This document shows positions 1 through 7,525 of a DNA stretch of 45,303 nt, piece after piece. The stretch is taken from positions 1 through 45,303 of the forward strand of contig CAYFPO010000016.1 in assembly GCA_964345035.1 (NCBI GenBank), read 5' to 3'. This stretch comes from CAYFPO01 sp964345035. Its GTDB lineage: Bacteria > Fidelibacterota > Marinisomatia > SCGC-AAA003-L08 > GCA-002704045. The translations under genes were made by a program, and so were the position numbers. Numbering within the stretch: the stretch's first letter is position 1; each line of letters opens with the position of its first letter. The notes beneath the pieces are model-generated. The model searched no databases, had not been told where the DNA came from, and saw nothing but the letters and a program-made list of their open reading frames with translations.

Positions 1-58
1 TTCTCGTCACCCGCAATAAAATATATGCGTTACTGGGGCATCGTGCTTTTTAGTCTTT

Positions 59-1078
59 TCATTTTTGTGTCTCTGTTAGCAGGTCGAGTATTTCGTCTAT
101 GTGTTTGTCGCTGGTAACGTCAATTCTTGCGCAGTCAAAGTTGTAGAAGTCCTGTACTGATTGACTTAATGGCTCGACATTATAATTGGGAACCTTGTCT
201 CTTATTGTCTGTTCCTTCCCCTTGGCGATGATTGCTATTTTCTTTTTTCTGACTTTGAGGAAAGCGAAGTTTCTCTTCTTGCGTAACGAGATGTAATATC
301 GTTGAGGGTTAAAAGTCAGAGTAGGAATGCATGTCAGCATTTCCTGTTTTAGTTTTTCATATAGATTCCTGATGTCGTCAGGCACTCCGTCAAGGTGGAA
401 TTCCTCTGTGTAGCCGGTCGGTTTATTGGTCTGCTCGGTGTCTGTTAAGACGATATCAATGTTCTCAATGTTCTCGAAGTCAGGAGTCATTGTTAGTATT
501 TTATCTGCCTGTCCGTTTTGACCGTGATACTCTTTGAGAATGGCGACCTTGACCATTTTGCCCCAAGTGTCGGTGTACGTCTCGATGATTTCGGGAAACT
601 CTGGTTTCTCGTTATCAATGACGATAAGGATGTTTTGGCTGTTCTCTATGGTGTCCTTTAGGAATTTGAAAATTTCTCGATTGCCGATTTTGGACTTAAG
701 CTCTTTAAGTAGTTCATCGTCTGTGCTGAAAATCTTGTAGAGTTTCTCGATGAGTTTTCCCTGACTACCTGAATTCTTAAAGAATGCAAAGAACTTGGTC
801 ACTTGTGGGAAGATGTGATTGAAGAAACTGTGTTTTGACAACTCGACTTCTACTATATAGAATTCTGGGGTTTTCTTGTCAGTCAGGTCGAATAGGAAGC
901 CGTCTGGAATTACACCGCCAAATGCTTTGTTGTCAATTTTCTTTTTAGCGTCAACGTACAGCGAGTTTTGTCCAAAGAGTGTCTTGGCGTTGTCAACGAC
1001 TAGTTGTTCTATGTCTGCCTCTTTTGAGTACTGTATCTCTGAGTACCGAATGTTGTTTTTGTATAATACTGTGTTCAT
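59..1078 (-). CDS. PD-(D/E)XK nuclease-like protein with C-terminal DUF5655-like domain
   Basis: This 339-residue protein looks like a restriction-endonuclease-fold protein. An Asp in a GG-x-x-PDG context (D59) is followed by a hydrophobic strand ending in E-V-E (E77, E79), the usual layout of a PD-(D/E)XK core. The last ~100 residues resemble DUF5655, a small domain often attached to such nuclease folds; a basic RKKRNF and KVRKKK stretch is visible there. No signal peptide or membrane segment is seen. It is the outermost of several minus-strand accessory genes, and its upstream gap contains a long imperfect palindrome. Its target and role, possibly DNA defence, are not shown by the sequence. 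The fold call is moderately sure, the function unknown. Confidence 0.6.
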   Translation of the reverse strand: MNTVLYKNNIRYSEIQYSKEADIEQLVVDNAKTLFGQNSLYVDAKKKIDNKAFGGVIPDGFLFDLTDKKTPEFYIVEVELSKHSFFNHIFPQVTKFFAFFKNSGSQGKLIEKLYKIFSTDDELLKELKSKIGNREIFKFLKDTIENSQNILIVIDNEKPEFPEIIETYTDTWGKMVKVAILKEYHGQNGQADKILTMTPDFENIENIDIVLTDTEQTNKPTGYTEEFHLDGVPDDIRNLYEKLKQEMLTCIPTLTFNPQRYYISLRKKRNFAFLKVRKKKIAIIAKGKEQTIRDKVPNYNVEPLSQSVQDFYNFDCARIDVTSDKHIDEILDLLTETQK

Positions 1079-1099
1079 CTGTCAGTTTTTTGCATTAAT

Positions 1100-1236
1100 G
1101 CCAACGGTTCTGGCTAAAGACAGTGCGGGATTGTCGTAGTCGTCAGTGTATGACAAGACGCTGAGGGTGAAGGCAAATCCGCCACTGTCAGCCCGAGACG
1201 CCAGCCCGCATGTTTTCTTAGCCTGTGTTGTGGTGC
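1100..1236. repeat. Long imperfect palindrome between two accessory genes (attC-like cassette boundary?)
   Basis: The gap between the two nuclease-like genes folds on itself. GGCTAA (1112-1117) pairs with TTAGCC (1218-1223), TGCGGG (1124-1129) pairs with CCCGCA (1205-1210), and the outer ends carry CCAAC and GTTG. The layout of paired inner boxes with AAC/GTT ends recalls integron attC sites, but the outer 7-mers do not match the RYYYAAC/GTTRRRY consensus exactly. In minus-strand reading it sits just 3' of the gene at 1240-2232, where an attC would be. The 3' flank of the gene at 59-1078 (positions 1-40) shows a similar CCCGCA...GTTA arrangement. Confidence 0.45.
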
Positions 1237-1239
1237 GTT

Positions 1240-2232
1240 TTATTTGTTCATTCTTCTTACAAATTCTTCAAAAGTCACACATCTGTTTTTAGGAATCATT
1301 GCTGCAATCCAGTTCTTACCACGTCCTTTTTTATTTCCACCGTCTTTAAGTAGATTGTTATTTATCTCCACAGGCTCATCTAAAAAGTAATATGTCAGTG
1401 AATCGGTAAAGGAAGTCGATTTGAGTTTAACTCCTGTTATCCATTTTTTAATAGTATCATCATCATTTTTAAACCTTCGCAAATCAACCTCGTAGTTGCT
1501 AATTTCATTTGGTACAAGGGTCAAAACTCCTAAGATTTTCGAGAAATAGGAGATTCCTTCTCCCTCAGGTTGATTTGCGCTTCTTGTAAAATATGGAGCG
1601 AAATATAGCGGGGTACCGAAGGTTTGGTCTCTTCGGTAAAGATTATGTTGTCTATATCTTTTTAATTCTGTCTTGTCAGACAAGTCCTGAATTAGAATTT
1701 CTTTTTGTTCGTTCATTTTATAGTTTTTTGATACATATCTTAAGAACTGGAATACCAATTCATTGTCAATGAATTTCTTTTGGTCATACAGACTTGTTAC
1801 ATCTAACCAACTCGTGTTAATAATCTTGACATCTTGAGCTATTTGTTTGTTTGATTCTCGTTCTTGAGTCAAAAACACCAACACTTTTTCCTTTGCTGAT
1901 TTATTGAATGCTGACAGATATTGTGTCCTTTGGTGGCGAACTCTATTTTTTCTGACCTTTGCTTCAATGATTATGTGGGTTTCTGTGCCAATCTCTATTT
2001 CAATATCTGTTCTTCCTTCATCTCTCGAATATTCGGTTGTTATGCGAACTTGTCTGAATGTCCTGTCCGTAATTCGCTTTTTTACTCCAATGAATTTTAA
2101 GAAGTCTTTTAAAGCATCTTTTTCTTTACCTAAAATGAATGCAAATGCTTTTGAAAGAGCAGTCTCGTCACTGCCAAGAAGGTCAAATAGTGATAGTACC
2201 GATTTTTGTGAGCCTGTTTTCTTTATTTCCAT
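1240..2232 (-). CDS. PD-(D/E)XK nuclease superfamily protein
   Basis: This 330-residue cytosolic protein has a clear PD-(D/E)XK signature: D76 in GRTDIEIEI, then a hydrophobic strand ending E90-A-K92, followed by a basic RKNRVRHQ stretch and a Gln-Tyr pair as in lambda-exonuclease-type cores. The N-terminal ~50 residues (LFDLLGSDETALSKAF) resemble a common N-terminal part of uncharacterised PDDEXK proteins. The C-terminal half has no recognised domain. The gene has a ribosome site (AAAGGAC) just before ATG, within a sequence shared with the 5' flank of the gene at 3761-4483. It abuts a palindrome and a broken recombinase gene, so it is probably mobile cargo. Its biological target is unknown. 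Confidence 0.65.
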   Translation of the reverse strand: MEIKKTGSQKSVLSLFDLLGSDETALSKAFAFILGKEKDALKDFLKFIGVKKRITDRTFRQVRITTEYSRDEGRTDIEIEIGTETHIIIEAKVRKNRVRHQRTQYLSAFNKSAKEKVLVFLTQERESNKQIAQDVKIINTSWLDVTSLYDQKKFIDNELVFQFLRYVSKNYKMNEQKEILIQDLSDKTELKRYRQHNLYRRDQTFGTPLYFAPYFTRSANQPEGEGISYFSKILGVLTLVPNEISNYEVDLRRFKNDDDTIKKWITGVKLKSTSFTDSLTYYFLDEPVEINNNLLKDGGNKKGRGKNWIAAMIPKNRCVTFEEFVRRMNK

Positions 2233-2236
2233 TTGA

Positions 2237-2648
2237 GTCCTTTAAATGCACCATAATGTCCCGTTAAACACTATTGCGTTTAACGGGTTAAGCCCTCTAT
2301 ATTAGTATTGTGTTTTAACGGAAAATAAAATGAATAAAGCAAAGCTAATCTCCCTTTAGAGAAAAAAATTGGAAATACAAAATTATAGTCCTCAAACGGT
2401 AAGATCTTATCTTTCTTAAATGAAATTGGTCTATTCATCTATTAAATTTTTATATCAAAATATGCTTGAAAAAGATTTTCCCAATTCTATCAGGTTTTCA
2501 TTTAGAAAAGAAGAAAAAATACCGGAAGTTCTTTCACAAAAAGCCGTTAAAGATATATTTAAATGTACTTAAAATATAAAACACAAAGCAATATTAATGA
2601 CTATTTATTAAGCAGGCTTCGTATAAGCGAACTATTAAACTTAAAACT
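2237..2648 (+). repeat. Direct repeat copy 1: palindrome plus recombinase 5' end
   Basis: This ~410-bp segment is nearly identical to 4488-4899. It starts at GTCCTTTAAATG inside the 5' flank of the minus-strand gene. It contains a perfect 10-bp inverted repeat (CCCGTTAAAC at 2260-2269, GTTTAACGGG at 2278-2287) around an 8-bp spacer, and runs into the 5' part of a tyrosine recombinase gene. Similarity stops within the recombinase, near 2648. Confidence 0.85.
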
Positions 2649-2703
2649 TTCCCATGTAGATACTCAAAGAAAGACTTTTTATATAAAAGCGGGTAAAGGC
2701 AGA
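2330..2703 (+). pseudogene. Tyrosine recombinase remnant, copy 1
   Basis: From ATG 2330 the reading frame encodes an integrase N-terminal core-binding (SAM-like) domain (IQNYSPQTVRSYL) and then the start of the catalytic domain with RISELLNLK, containing the first catalytic Arg. It is broken by TAG in codon 10, further in-frame stops (one replacing Ser after RSYLS, one after KCT) and a one-base deletion before the RISELL motif. It then ends in AGKGRP, where an antitoxin-like fragment on the other strand begins. The second catalytic half (HxxR, Tyr) is absent. It is a decayed partial copy of the gene at 4580. After about 2648 its sequence differs from copy 2, so it may come from a related rather than an identical recombinase. 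Confidence 0.8.
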
Positions 2704-2784
2704 CCGGGTTTTCCCTAATATTTTGGCTACCCTATCTACAGATTCCACCAGTTTTTCATCCAGAGTTAATTGAAAAGCTTTCAA
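2689..2784 (-). pseudogene. Ribbon-helix-helix antitoxin-like gene fragment
   Basis: On the minus strand a TTG codon at 2784, seven bases after an AAGGA ribosome site, opens a frame reading LKAFQLTLDEKLVESVDR, then VAKILGKTRSAFTR. This pattern (short beta strand, helix, KTRSAFTR turn) is typical of the N-terminal half of ribbon-helix-helix antitoxins and CopG-type proteins. After about 32 residues it runs into the recombinase remnant, so the C-terminal half is lost. No toxin partner is seen. The call rests on motif resemblance over a short stretch. Confidence 0.5.
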
Positions 2785-2827
2785 ATTAATTTCCTTAAGA
2801 TATATACTTAATTATCCAGCAATATTT

Positions 2828-3430
2828 TTATTCCACAATATTCTTTCCACCATCATCTAAAGTTTCAGGTCGTTTCCAGTAGGAAAACTGAGGGGTCCAA
2901 GTATTTGAATCTAATCCTGCCAAACTCAGTAAACTCCACATAGAGCAGTAAATATCACCAGGACCAAATACACAGTTATTTTTCCGGTAGATTGTGTTTT
3001 CTTTCCGTTCATAGACTACAGCACCCGGCATATTATCAGAATCTTCCATTACGGATTGCTCCTGAATATATTTACCCCCACCGTGAGATGCCAGGCGAAA
3101 TCTCCAGCCCCGACTATTGGCAAACTTTCGTTGGTTTTCGGGGGAATCTTTAGAAACTAAAACAACCGACATAGCATCCTCCAAGTGGGGGAGGAACCCA
3201 TTAAACCCGTCTGCCCAAAGTGTGCAATAGCGACATCCCTGTCCCATATTATGAATGACCAGTAATTTGTCATTATTTTCAAAGAAGTCTAATAGAGTAG
3301 TTTCACCATCAAGTGTAGTAAAACTGTAATTCTTCACCTCATCACCACAATTAGATTGTTGAAGTTTAGACAACTTTTTCATTAAATGAAAAAGTTGCTG
3401 CTTGATATTTCTGATTTCATTTTTTTGCAT
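2828..3430 (-). CDS. DUF899-like thioredoxin-fold protein
   Basis: This 200-residue protein matches the DUF899 family, a thioredoxin-fold group related to AhpC/TSA proteins. The N-terminus is a short coiled helix; a predicted beta strand then leads into GQGCRYCTLW, giving a C66-x-x-C69 pair in the thioredoxin position, followed by ADGFNG, a family signature. The C-terminal half contains the family-like CSMWSLLSLAG stretch. There is no signal peptide, so it is cytosolic. A GGAG-type ribosome site precedes ATG 3430. A lipoamide dehydrogenase remnant lies directly upstream. DUF899 proteins are assumed to be thiol oxidoreductases; the substrate is unknown. The gene looks intact despite lying among fragments. 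Confidence 0.8.
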   Translation of the reverse strand: MQKNEIRNIKQQLFHLMKKLSKLQQSNCGDEVKNYSFTTLDGETTLLDFFENNDKLLVIHNMGQGCRYCTLWADGFNGFLPHLEDAMSVVLVSKDSPENQRKFANSRGWRFRLASHGGGKYIQEQSVMEDSDNMPGAVVYERKENTIYRKNNCVFGPGDIYCSMWSLLSLAGLDSNTWTPQFSYWKRPETLDDGGKNIVE

Positions 3431-3451
3431 AATTTCTCCTTATTAGTTATT

Positions 3452-3715
3452 TCAATACACATAAATCTGTAATGGTACCACTGAACATTCCGGCGCATTT
3501 GCCACGGTTTCCGTAAGGGTGAGGTGGGGATGTATGGAAAGTAAGATATCCTCAGCATCAGCACCCATTTCAATGGCAAGCACTGCTTCTCCAATGAGGT
3601 CACCAGCATTAGGACCTACAATTTTCGCAGAAATTATCTTTCTGGATTCCGGGTCAAAGAGTAATTTTGTTATTCCTTCAATTCTGTGTAAAGCCGGTGC
3701 TTTACCACTTATTGC
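3452..3715 (-). pseudogene. lpdA: Dihydrolipoamide dehydrogenase C-terminal fragment
   Basis: The minus strand encodes about 87 residues of the dimerisation domain of a lipoamide dehydrogenase. Readable blocks are ITKLLFDPESRKIISAKIVG, then NAGDLIGEAVLAIEMGADAE, then HPHLTLTETVANAPE, close to the family's HPHPTLSE-ET region that supplies the catalytic His. The FAD and NAD domains are missing: an in-frame TGA sits at 3716-3718, exactly where the 3' flank of the neighbouring cassette-like gene begins. The end also departs from the family (LQIYVY). It is therefore a stranded 3' piece of a core gene cut by insertion or rearrangement. It should not be functional. Confidence 0.85.
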
Positions 3716-3760
3716 TCAATGAATTATACACTTTGTTGTGCTGTCGTTATTTATTCTTTT

Positions 3761-4483
3761 TCATTTTATATTAGGCAGTTTTAGGGTCATGCCTTGTCCC
3801 AAGGTCAGCCAGTCCAAGTGTCCTGATGTTTTATTGTCTGTCGTTTTTATGTGCAAGTGCATGTTAGTCGTGTGGTGTGTAAAAATGGCGTAATGACTGT
3901 TGGAATAAATGCCAAGTATTTCAACGGTTTGGTCAGTCAAGGTGCCATGAAGTCCAGAGTTGATGTGTTTCTCATGTGAGTGTTCAGTGTCTCCGTCTTT
4001 CCAGTCAATTACATGCCAGTCAAACGACTTTGCTTGTCCATTCATAAGGAAGGGAAACGGCTCGTCTGTGTTAATTCCATTGTCCTTTGCTGTATGTTTA
4101 ATGTGTTTTTCCAAGTCCTCATAGGTTGTTACATTGTCAGGAATTGTAGAGGTTGTCCATTTGTCAACGGAGGCATAAACCAGCAAAGTCGCTTTATGGT
4201 CAAAGGAGTTGCTGATAGTCAGTTTTTGGTCTTGCACTGATGAAATAAAGGGTTTGCTGTCAAGGATGAGTATTTCTCCTTTTAAGTTCTCAACTGCTCC
4301 AAGAGCATAGAAATGTTCGGTGTCCTGAAAGTTAGTCAGGTCGGCTTGCGCTGAAATGTCGCCTTTGTGCATGATGTTTTTCAGTGCTCCTTTGTACTCC
4401 ACTTTGAAATTATTGTCCTTATCAGGAGTTGTTGCACATGAGAATGTCGCAAGAATTGTCAGCGTCAGTATTGTATGTTTCAT
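3761..4483 (-). CDS. Acetolactate decarboxylase-like lipoprotein
   Basis: This 240-residue protein has a lipoprotein signal peptide (LATFSC, lipidated Cys16), so it should be exported and membrane-anchored. The rest resembles alpha-acetolactate decarboxylase (AlsD/BudA), a zinc enzyme making acetoin from acetolactate. It has the central LGAVENLKGEILILDSKPF block, and the zinc-ligand pattern H209-x-H211-x10-H222, whose spacing equals that of the Bacillus enzyme ligands. Classical enzymes of this family are mostly cytosolic or secreted in fermenters, so a lipoprotein form in an accessory island is unusual. The 5' flank shares a block with the gene at 1240-2232 (TTTAAAGGAC ribosome site). Family placement is fairly sure, the physiological reaction less so. 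Confidence 0.75.
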   Translation of the reverse strand: MKHTILTLTILATFSCATTPDKDNNFKVEYKGALKNIMHKGDISAQADLTNFQDTEHFYALGAVENLKGEILILDSKPFISSVQDQKLTISNSFDHKATLLVYASVDKWTTSTIPDNVTTYEDLEKHIKHTAKDNGINTDEPFPFLMNGQAKSFDWHVIDWKDGDTEHSHEKHINSGLHGTLTDQTVEILGIYSNSHYAIFTHHTTNMHLHIKTTDNKTSGHLDWLTLGQGMTLKLPNIK

Positions 4484-4487
4484 TGTC

Positions 4488-4899
4488 GTCCTTTAAATGT
4501 TGCCAAACATCCCGTAAACACTATTGCGTTTAATGGGTTAAGCCCTCTATATTAGTATTGTGTTTTAACGGAAAATAAAATGAATAAAGCAAAGCTAATC
4601 TCCCTTTAGAGAAAAAAATTGGAAATACAAAATTATAGTCCTCAAACGGTAAGATCTTATCTTTCTTCAATGAAATTGGCCTATTCATCTATTAAATTTT
4701 TATTTCAAAATGTGCTTGAAAAAGATTTTTCCAATTCTATCAGGTTTTCATTTAGAAAAGAAGAAAAAATACCGGAAGTTATTTCTGAAAAAGCAATTAA
4801 AGATATATTTAAATGTACTGAAAATATAAAACACAAAGCAATATTAATGACAATTTATTAAGCAGGGCTTCGTATAAGCGAACTATTAAATTTAAAACT
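4488..4899 (+). repeat. Direct repeat copy 2: palindrome plus recombinase 5' end
   Basis: This is the second copy of the ~410-bp segment at 2237-2648. The palindrome arms are slightly decayed here (CCCGTAAAC at 4511-4519, GTTTAATGGG at 4528-4537), with the same 8-bp spacer. The order is identical: minus-strand gene start, palindrome, recombinase start on the plus strand. The two copies bracket a unit of about 2.25 kb holding the DUF899 gene, the lpdA fragment and the acetolactate-decarboxylase-like gene. Confidence 0.85.
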
Positions 4900-5246
4900 C
4901 TTGCATTTGGATTTACGTAGGAAAACGATTAACGTTATTTGGAGGAAAAGGAAAAAAACGGATGGTAATGCTGGCGGAATATATCATTCCGGTATTGGAA
5001 CAATATATGGATAATTCCTATCCCAAAGAATATATATTTGAAAATCCCGCCTGTGGTAAATATAGTGCTACTTCTATTCGGTCATTTTTAAAGCGTTCTG
5101 TTAATAAAGCCGGAAATACCAACAAAATGACGGTGCATACACTTCGCCATAGCTTTGCAACACATTTGTTAAAACATGGTACGGATATTCGTTATATTCA
5201 AGAGAAAGCATTGAAAAATAGCGTGTGTAAAAAACGATTGTACTAA
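4580..5246 (+). pseudogene. Tyrosine recombinase (integrase) pseudogene, copy 2
   Basis: This is a longer remnant of a phage-integrase/Xer-type recombinase. It shows the N-terminal SAM-like domain (YSPQTVRSYLSSMKLAY), RISELLNLK with catalytic Arg I, a GGKGKKRMVML strand-turn, and HTLRHSFATHLL with the HxxR box. It is inactivated by TAG at codon 10, TAA just before the AGLRISELL block (4859-4861) and a frameshift near 4940. At the 3' end IRYIQE runs into an unrelated tail (from about 5203), losing the GHxS block and the nucleophilic Tyr. The stretch between GGKGKK and HTLRH is short and lacks the extra helix typical of integron integrases, so it is Xer-like rather than IntI. Confidence 0.85.
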
Positions 5247-5264
5247 AATTAAAAAAGGAATAAG

Positions 5265-6212
5265 ATGAACGTATTATATCCGGAAATTGAACCATATAAC
5301 GAATTCAATCTCAAAGTTTCAGAACTTCATACTATTCACGTGGAAGAGTCTGGCAATCCCAACGGAAAACCGGTGATCTTTTTACATGGTGGTCCCGGTG
5401 GTGGAATTGAGCCGGTGTATAGGCAATATTTTGATCCAGAAAAATGGCGCATAATTATATTTGATCAGCGGGGTTGCGGACGAAGCACTCCCCATGCAGA
5501 ACTGAGAGAAAACACCACTTGGGATTTAGTGGAAGATATAGAAAAAATCAGATGCCATCTGGAAATTGAAAAATGGGTGGTCTTTGGGGGGAGTTGGGGA
5601 TCTACTCTTTCACTCAGCTATTCTATTACTCACCCTGATAGATGTAAAGGATTAATTCTTCGTGGTATTTTTATGTTACGAAAAAAGGAAATCAAATGGT
5701 TTTACCAGGAGGGATGCAGTTTTATCTACCCGGATGAATGGGAAAAATACCTAACACCCATCCCCGACAGTGAAAGACATAACATGGTGAAGGCTTATTA
5801 CAAACAACTCACATCAGAAGATGAAAATATCCGTCTAAATGCAGCTAAATCCTGGGCAAGATGGGAGGCCAGTACCAGTAAATTGATACAAAGTGAGACA
5901 TCTCTCCATCATTTTGATGATCCGAAAGTATTTGAAGCTTTTTCACGGATTGAATGCCATTATTTTATTAATAGGGGGTTTTTTGAAACTGACGGCTGGC
6001 TGTTGAATAACGTGGAAAAAATCCGGCATTTACCTGCGGTAATTGTTCAAGGGCGTTATGATGTGGTCTGCCCAATGGTCTCTGCCTGGGAGCTGCACCG
6101 GGCATTCCCTGAAGCGGATTTCGAAATTGTGCAAGATGCAGGGCATTCTATGACAGAACCGGGGATTAGAAGTAAATTGATTGAGATGACGGACAAGTTT
6201 GTAGAATTGTAA
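5265..6212 (+). CDS. pip: Proline iminopeptidase (alpha/beta hydrolase, S33)
   Basis: This 315-residue alpha/beta hydrolase of peptidase family S33 should remove N-terminal proline from peptides in the cytosol. It has the oxyanion-hole HGGPGGG (41-47), the DQRGCGRS block, the nucleophile elbow GGSWGS with S110, a late GRYDVVCP block carrying the acid Asp, and QDAGHSM with the catalytic His. Length is normal for the bacterial family (about 310-320). An AAAAGGAA ribosome site lies just upstream of ATG. It is the first intact core gene after the mobile island and is convergent with folA, with only four bases between the stops. Substrate preference beyond Pro is not evident. Confidence 0.92.
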   Translation: MNVLYPEIEPYNEFNLKVSELHTIHVEESGNPNGKPVIFLHGGPGGGIEPVYRQYFDPEKWRIIIFDQRGCGRSTPHAELRENTTWDLVEDIEKIRCHLEIEKWVVFGGSWGSTLSLSYSITHPDRCKGLILRGIFMLRKKEIKWFYQEGCSFIYPDEWEKYLTPIPDSERHNMVKAYYKQLTSEDENIRLNAAKSWARWEASTSKLIQSETSLHHFDDPKVFEAFSRIECHYFINRGFFETDGWLLNNVEKIRHLPAVIVQGRYDVVCPMVSAWELHRAFPEADFEIVQDAGHSMTEPGIRSKLIEMTDKFVEL

Positions 6213-6216
6213 TTGA

Positions 6217-6696
6217 TTATTTTCTTACCCAATGGGTGTATAGCGCTTTGGGTGAAATTTGTTTTTGTTCTACTTGATTGAACTCATCTTCCAGGCATTT
6301 CAAAGTCACGGGAAAATAGCAGTCAATTCCTTTCACTATTTCCTTAACCAGTGTAATATGCAGATCTGTTGCCAGCTCCAGAAAGGATGCATAGATATTA
6401 GCACCTCCAATAACAAATATTGATGGAATGCCATCTTTTTTTAGTGTATCCACACAGTTATCCACATTTGTATAGCATTCTACATTTGGAAGGTTTGAGC
6501 CGGAAAGAACAATATTCCGGCGTTTTGGGAGCGGTTTTACAGGGAGAGATTCCCAGGTGATACGACCCATGATTACCGGCTGACCTAAGGTTAATTGTTT
6601 AAAATTTTTTAAATCTTCAGATATATGCCAGGGGAGCTTTCCCCGTTTTCCAATCCCACCTAATTTATCCTGTGCCCAGATCAGTTGGATTTTCAT
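6217..6696 (-). CDS. folA: Dihydrofolate reductase
   Basis: This 159-residue protein reduces dihydrofolate to tetrahydrofolate with NADPH. Visible features are the N-terminal IWAQDKLGGIGKRGKLPWHI (Met20-type loop with conserved PW), the EDLKNFKQLT helix with the folate-contacting acidic residue, PVIMGRITWESLP (NADPH loop) and FVIGGANIYASFL. Length is standard for chromosomal FolA. It lies seven bases downstream of thyA on the same strand, the classical pairing: thymidylate synthase makes dihydrofolate and FolA recycles it. It is the last gene of the cysQ-gltA-thyA-folA run. Confidence 0.95.
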   Translation of the reverse strand: MKIQLIWAQDKLGGIGKRGKLPWHISEDLKNFKQLTLGQPVIMGRITWESLPVKPLPKRRNIVLSGSNLPNVECYTNVDNCVDTLKKDGIPSIFVIGGANIYASFLELATDLHITLVKEIVKGIDCYFPVTLKCLEDEFNQVEQKQISPKALYTHWVRK

Positions 6697-6703
6697 TTGA
6701 ATA

Positions 6704-7522
6704 TTAAACTGCTACATCAAATTTAATAGCAGGGTGGTAATTATATTGGTTCAATTGAAAATCCTCAAATTTTAGGTCCCAGAAGGGTTTATGTGCAATT
6801 TCCAGAATAGGAAGCGGAAGTGGTTCACGTTGAAGTTGTTCTTCAAGACCTTTGATATGGTTCACATAAATGTGAGCATCATTAATATAGTGAGAAAAAA
6901 CTCCAATTTCCAGAGAAGTTTCCTGGGCGATCATCTCCGTCAGTGCGGCATAACAAGCAACATTGAATGGAATTCCCAAAGCGATATCACCGCTTCGCTG
7001 TGTCAAGTGACAGTTCAACTTGCCATCCAACACATTAAACATAAAAAAGGCATGGCAGCTCGGCAGTGCAATTTCATCTAATACAGATGGATTCCAAGCC
7101 GATACAACCATTCTCCTGTCATTTGGATCATCCTTTATTAAGTCAATCACTCTTTGGATTTGATTTATGTGGCTTTTCTCTATTATACCAGTTTGGGGGT
7201 TTTCTTTGAATTTTTCCCAGTTTACCCATTGATATCCATACATTTTACCCACTTCCCAGTTTTTTTCCTCAGATGTCCACGCATCCCAGATTTTAGTGTG
7301 TTTTCTGAGATTTCTAATGTGGGTTTCACCGGAAAGATACCAGAGTAATTCACGAATTACTGATTTAAAATACACTTTTTTGGTAGTGAGCAGTGGAAAT
7401 CCATTCTGGAGATCTACCTTGTAATGCACTCCAAAAGAAGTAAGTGTATCTGTTCCTGTGCGATTATTCCTGAGTTTACCAGTTTCCAGAACATGTTTCA
7501 CCAGGTCAAGATAAACTTTCAA
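6704..7522 (-). CDS. thyA: Thymidylate synthase
   Basis: This 272-residue ThyA makes dTMP from dUMP using methylene-tetrahydrofolate. It has the phosphate-binding Arg near the N-terminus (NNRTGTDT), the RELLWYLSG and KIWDAW blocks, DPNDRRMVVSAWNP, the nucleophile C156 in LPSCHAFF (family usually PPCH), QRSGDIALGIPFN and the C-terminal block ending in an aliphatic residue. Length matches the ThyA family with no ThyX-like features. It is followed closely by folA and preceded by gltA at a three-base gap, so it is almost certainly co-transcribed. Confidence 0.96.
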   Translation of the reverse strand: MKVYLDLVKHVLETGKLRNNRTGTDTLTSFGVHYKVDLQNGFPLLTTKKVYFKSVIRELLWYLSGETHIRNLRKHTKIWDAWTSEEKNWEVGKMYGYQWVNWEKFKENPQTGIIEKSHINQIQRVIDLIKDDPNDRRMVVSAWNPSVLDEIALPSCHAFFMFNVLDGKLNCHLTQRSGDIALGIPFNVACYAALTEMIAQETSLEIGVFSHYINDAHIYVNHIKGLEEQLQREPLPLPILEIAHKPFWDLKFEDFQLNQYNYHPAIKFDVAV

Positions 7523-7525
7523 TTA

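Noticed and set aside
4580..5246. Integron integrase (IntI)
   Set aside because: The segment between the GGKGKK turn and HTLRH is too short to hold the integron-specific helix; the protein is Xer/phage-integrase-like.
1..5250. CRISPR array or complete prophage
   Set aside because: No regularly spaced repeats and no phage structural genes are present; only a duplicated segment, palindromes and recombinase remnants.
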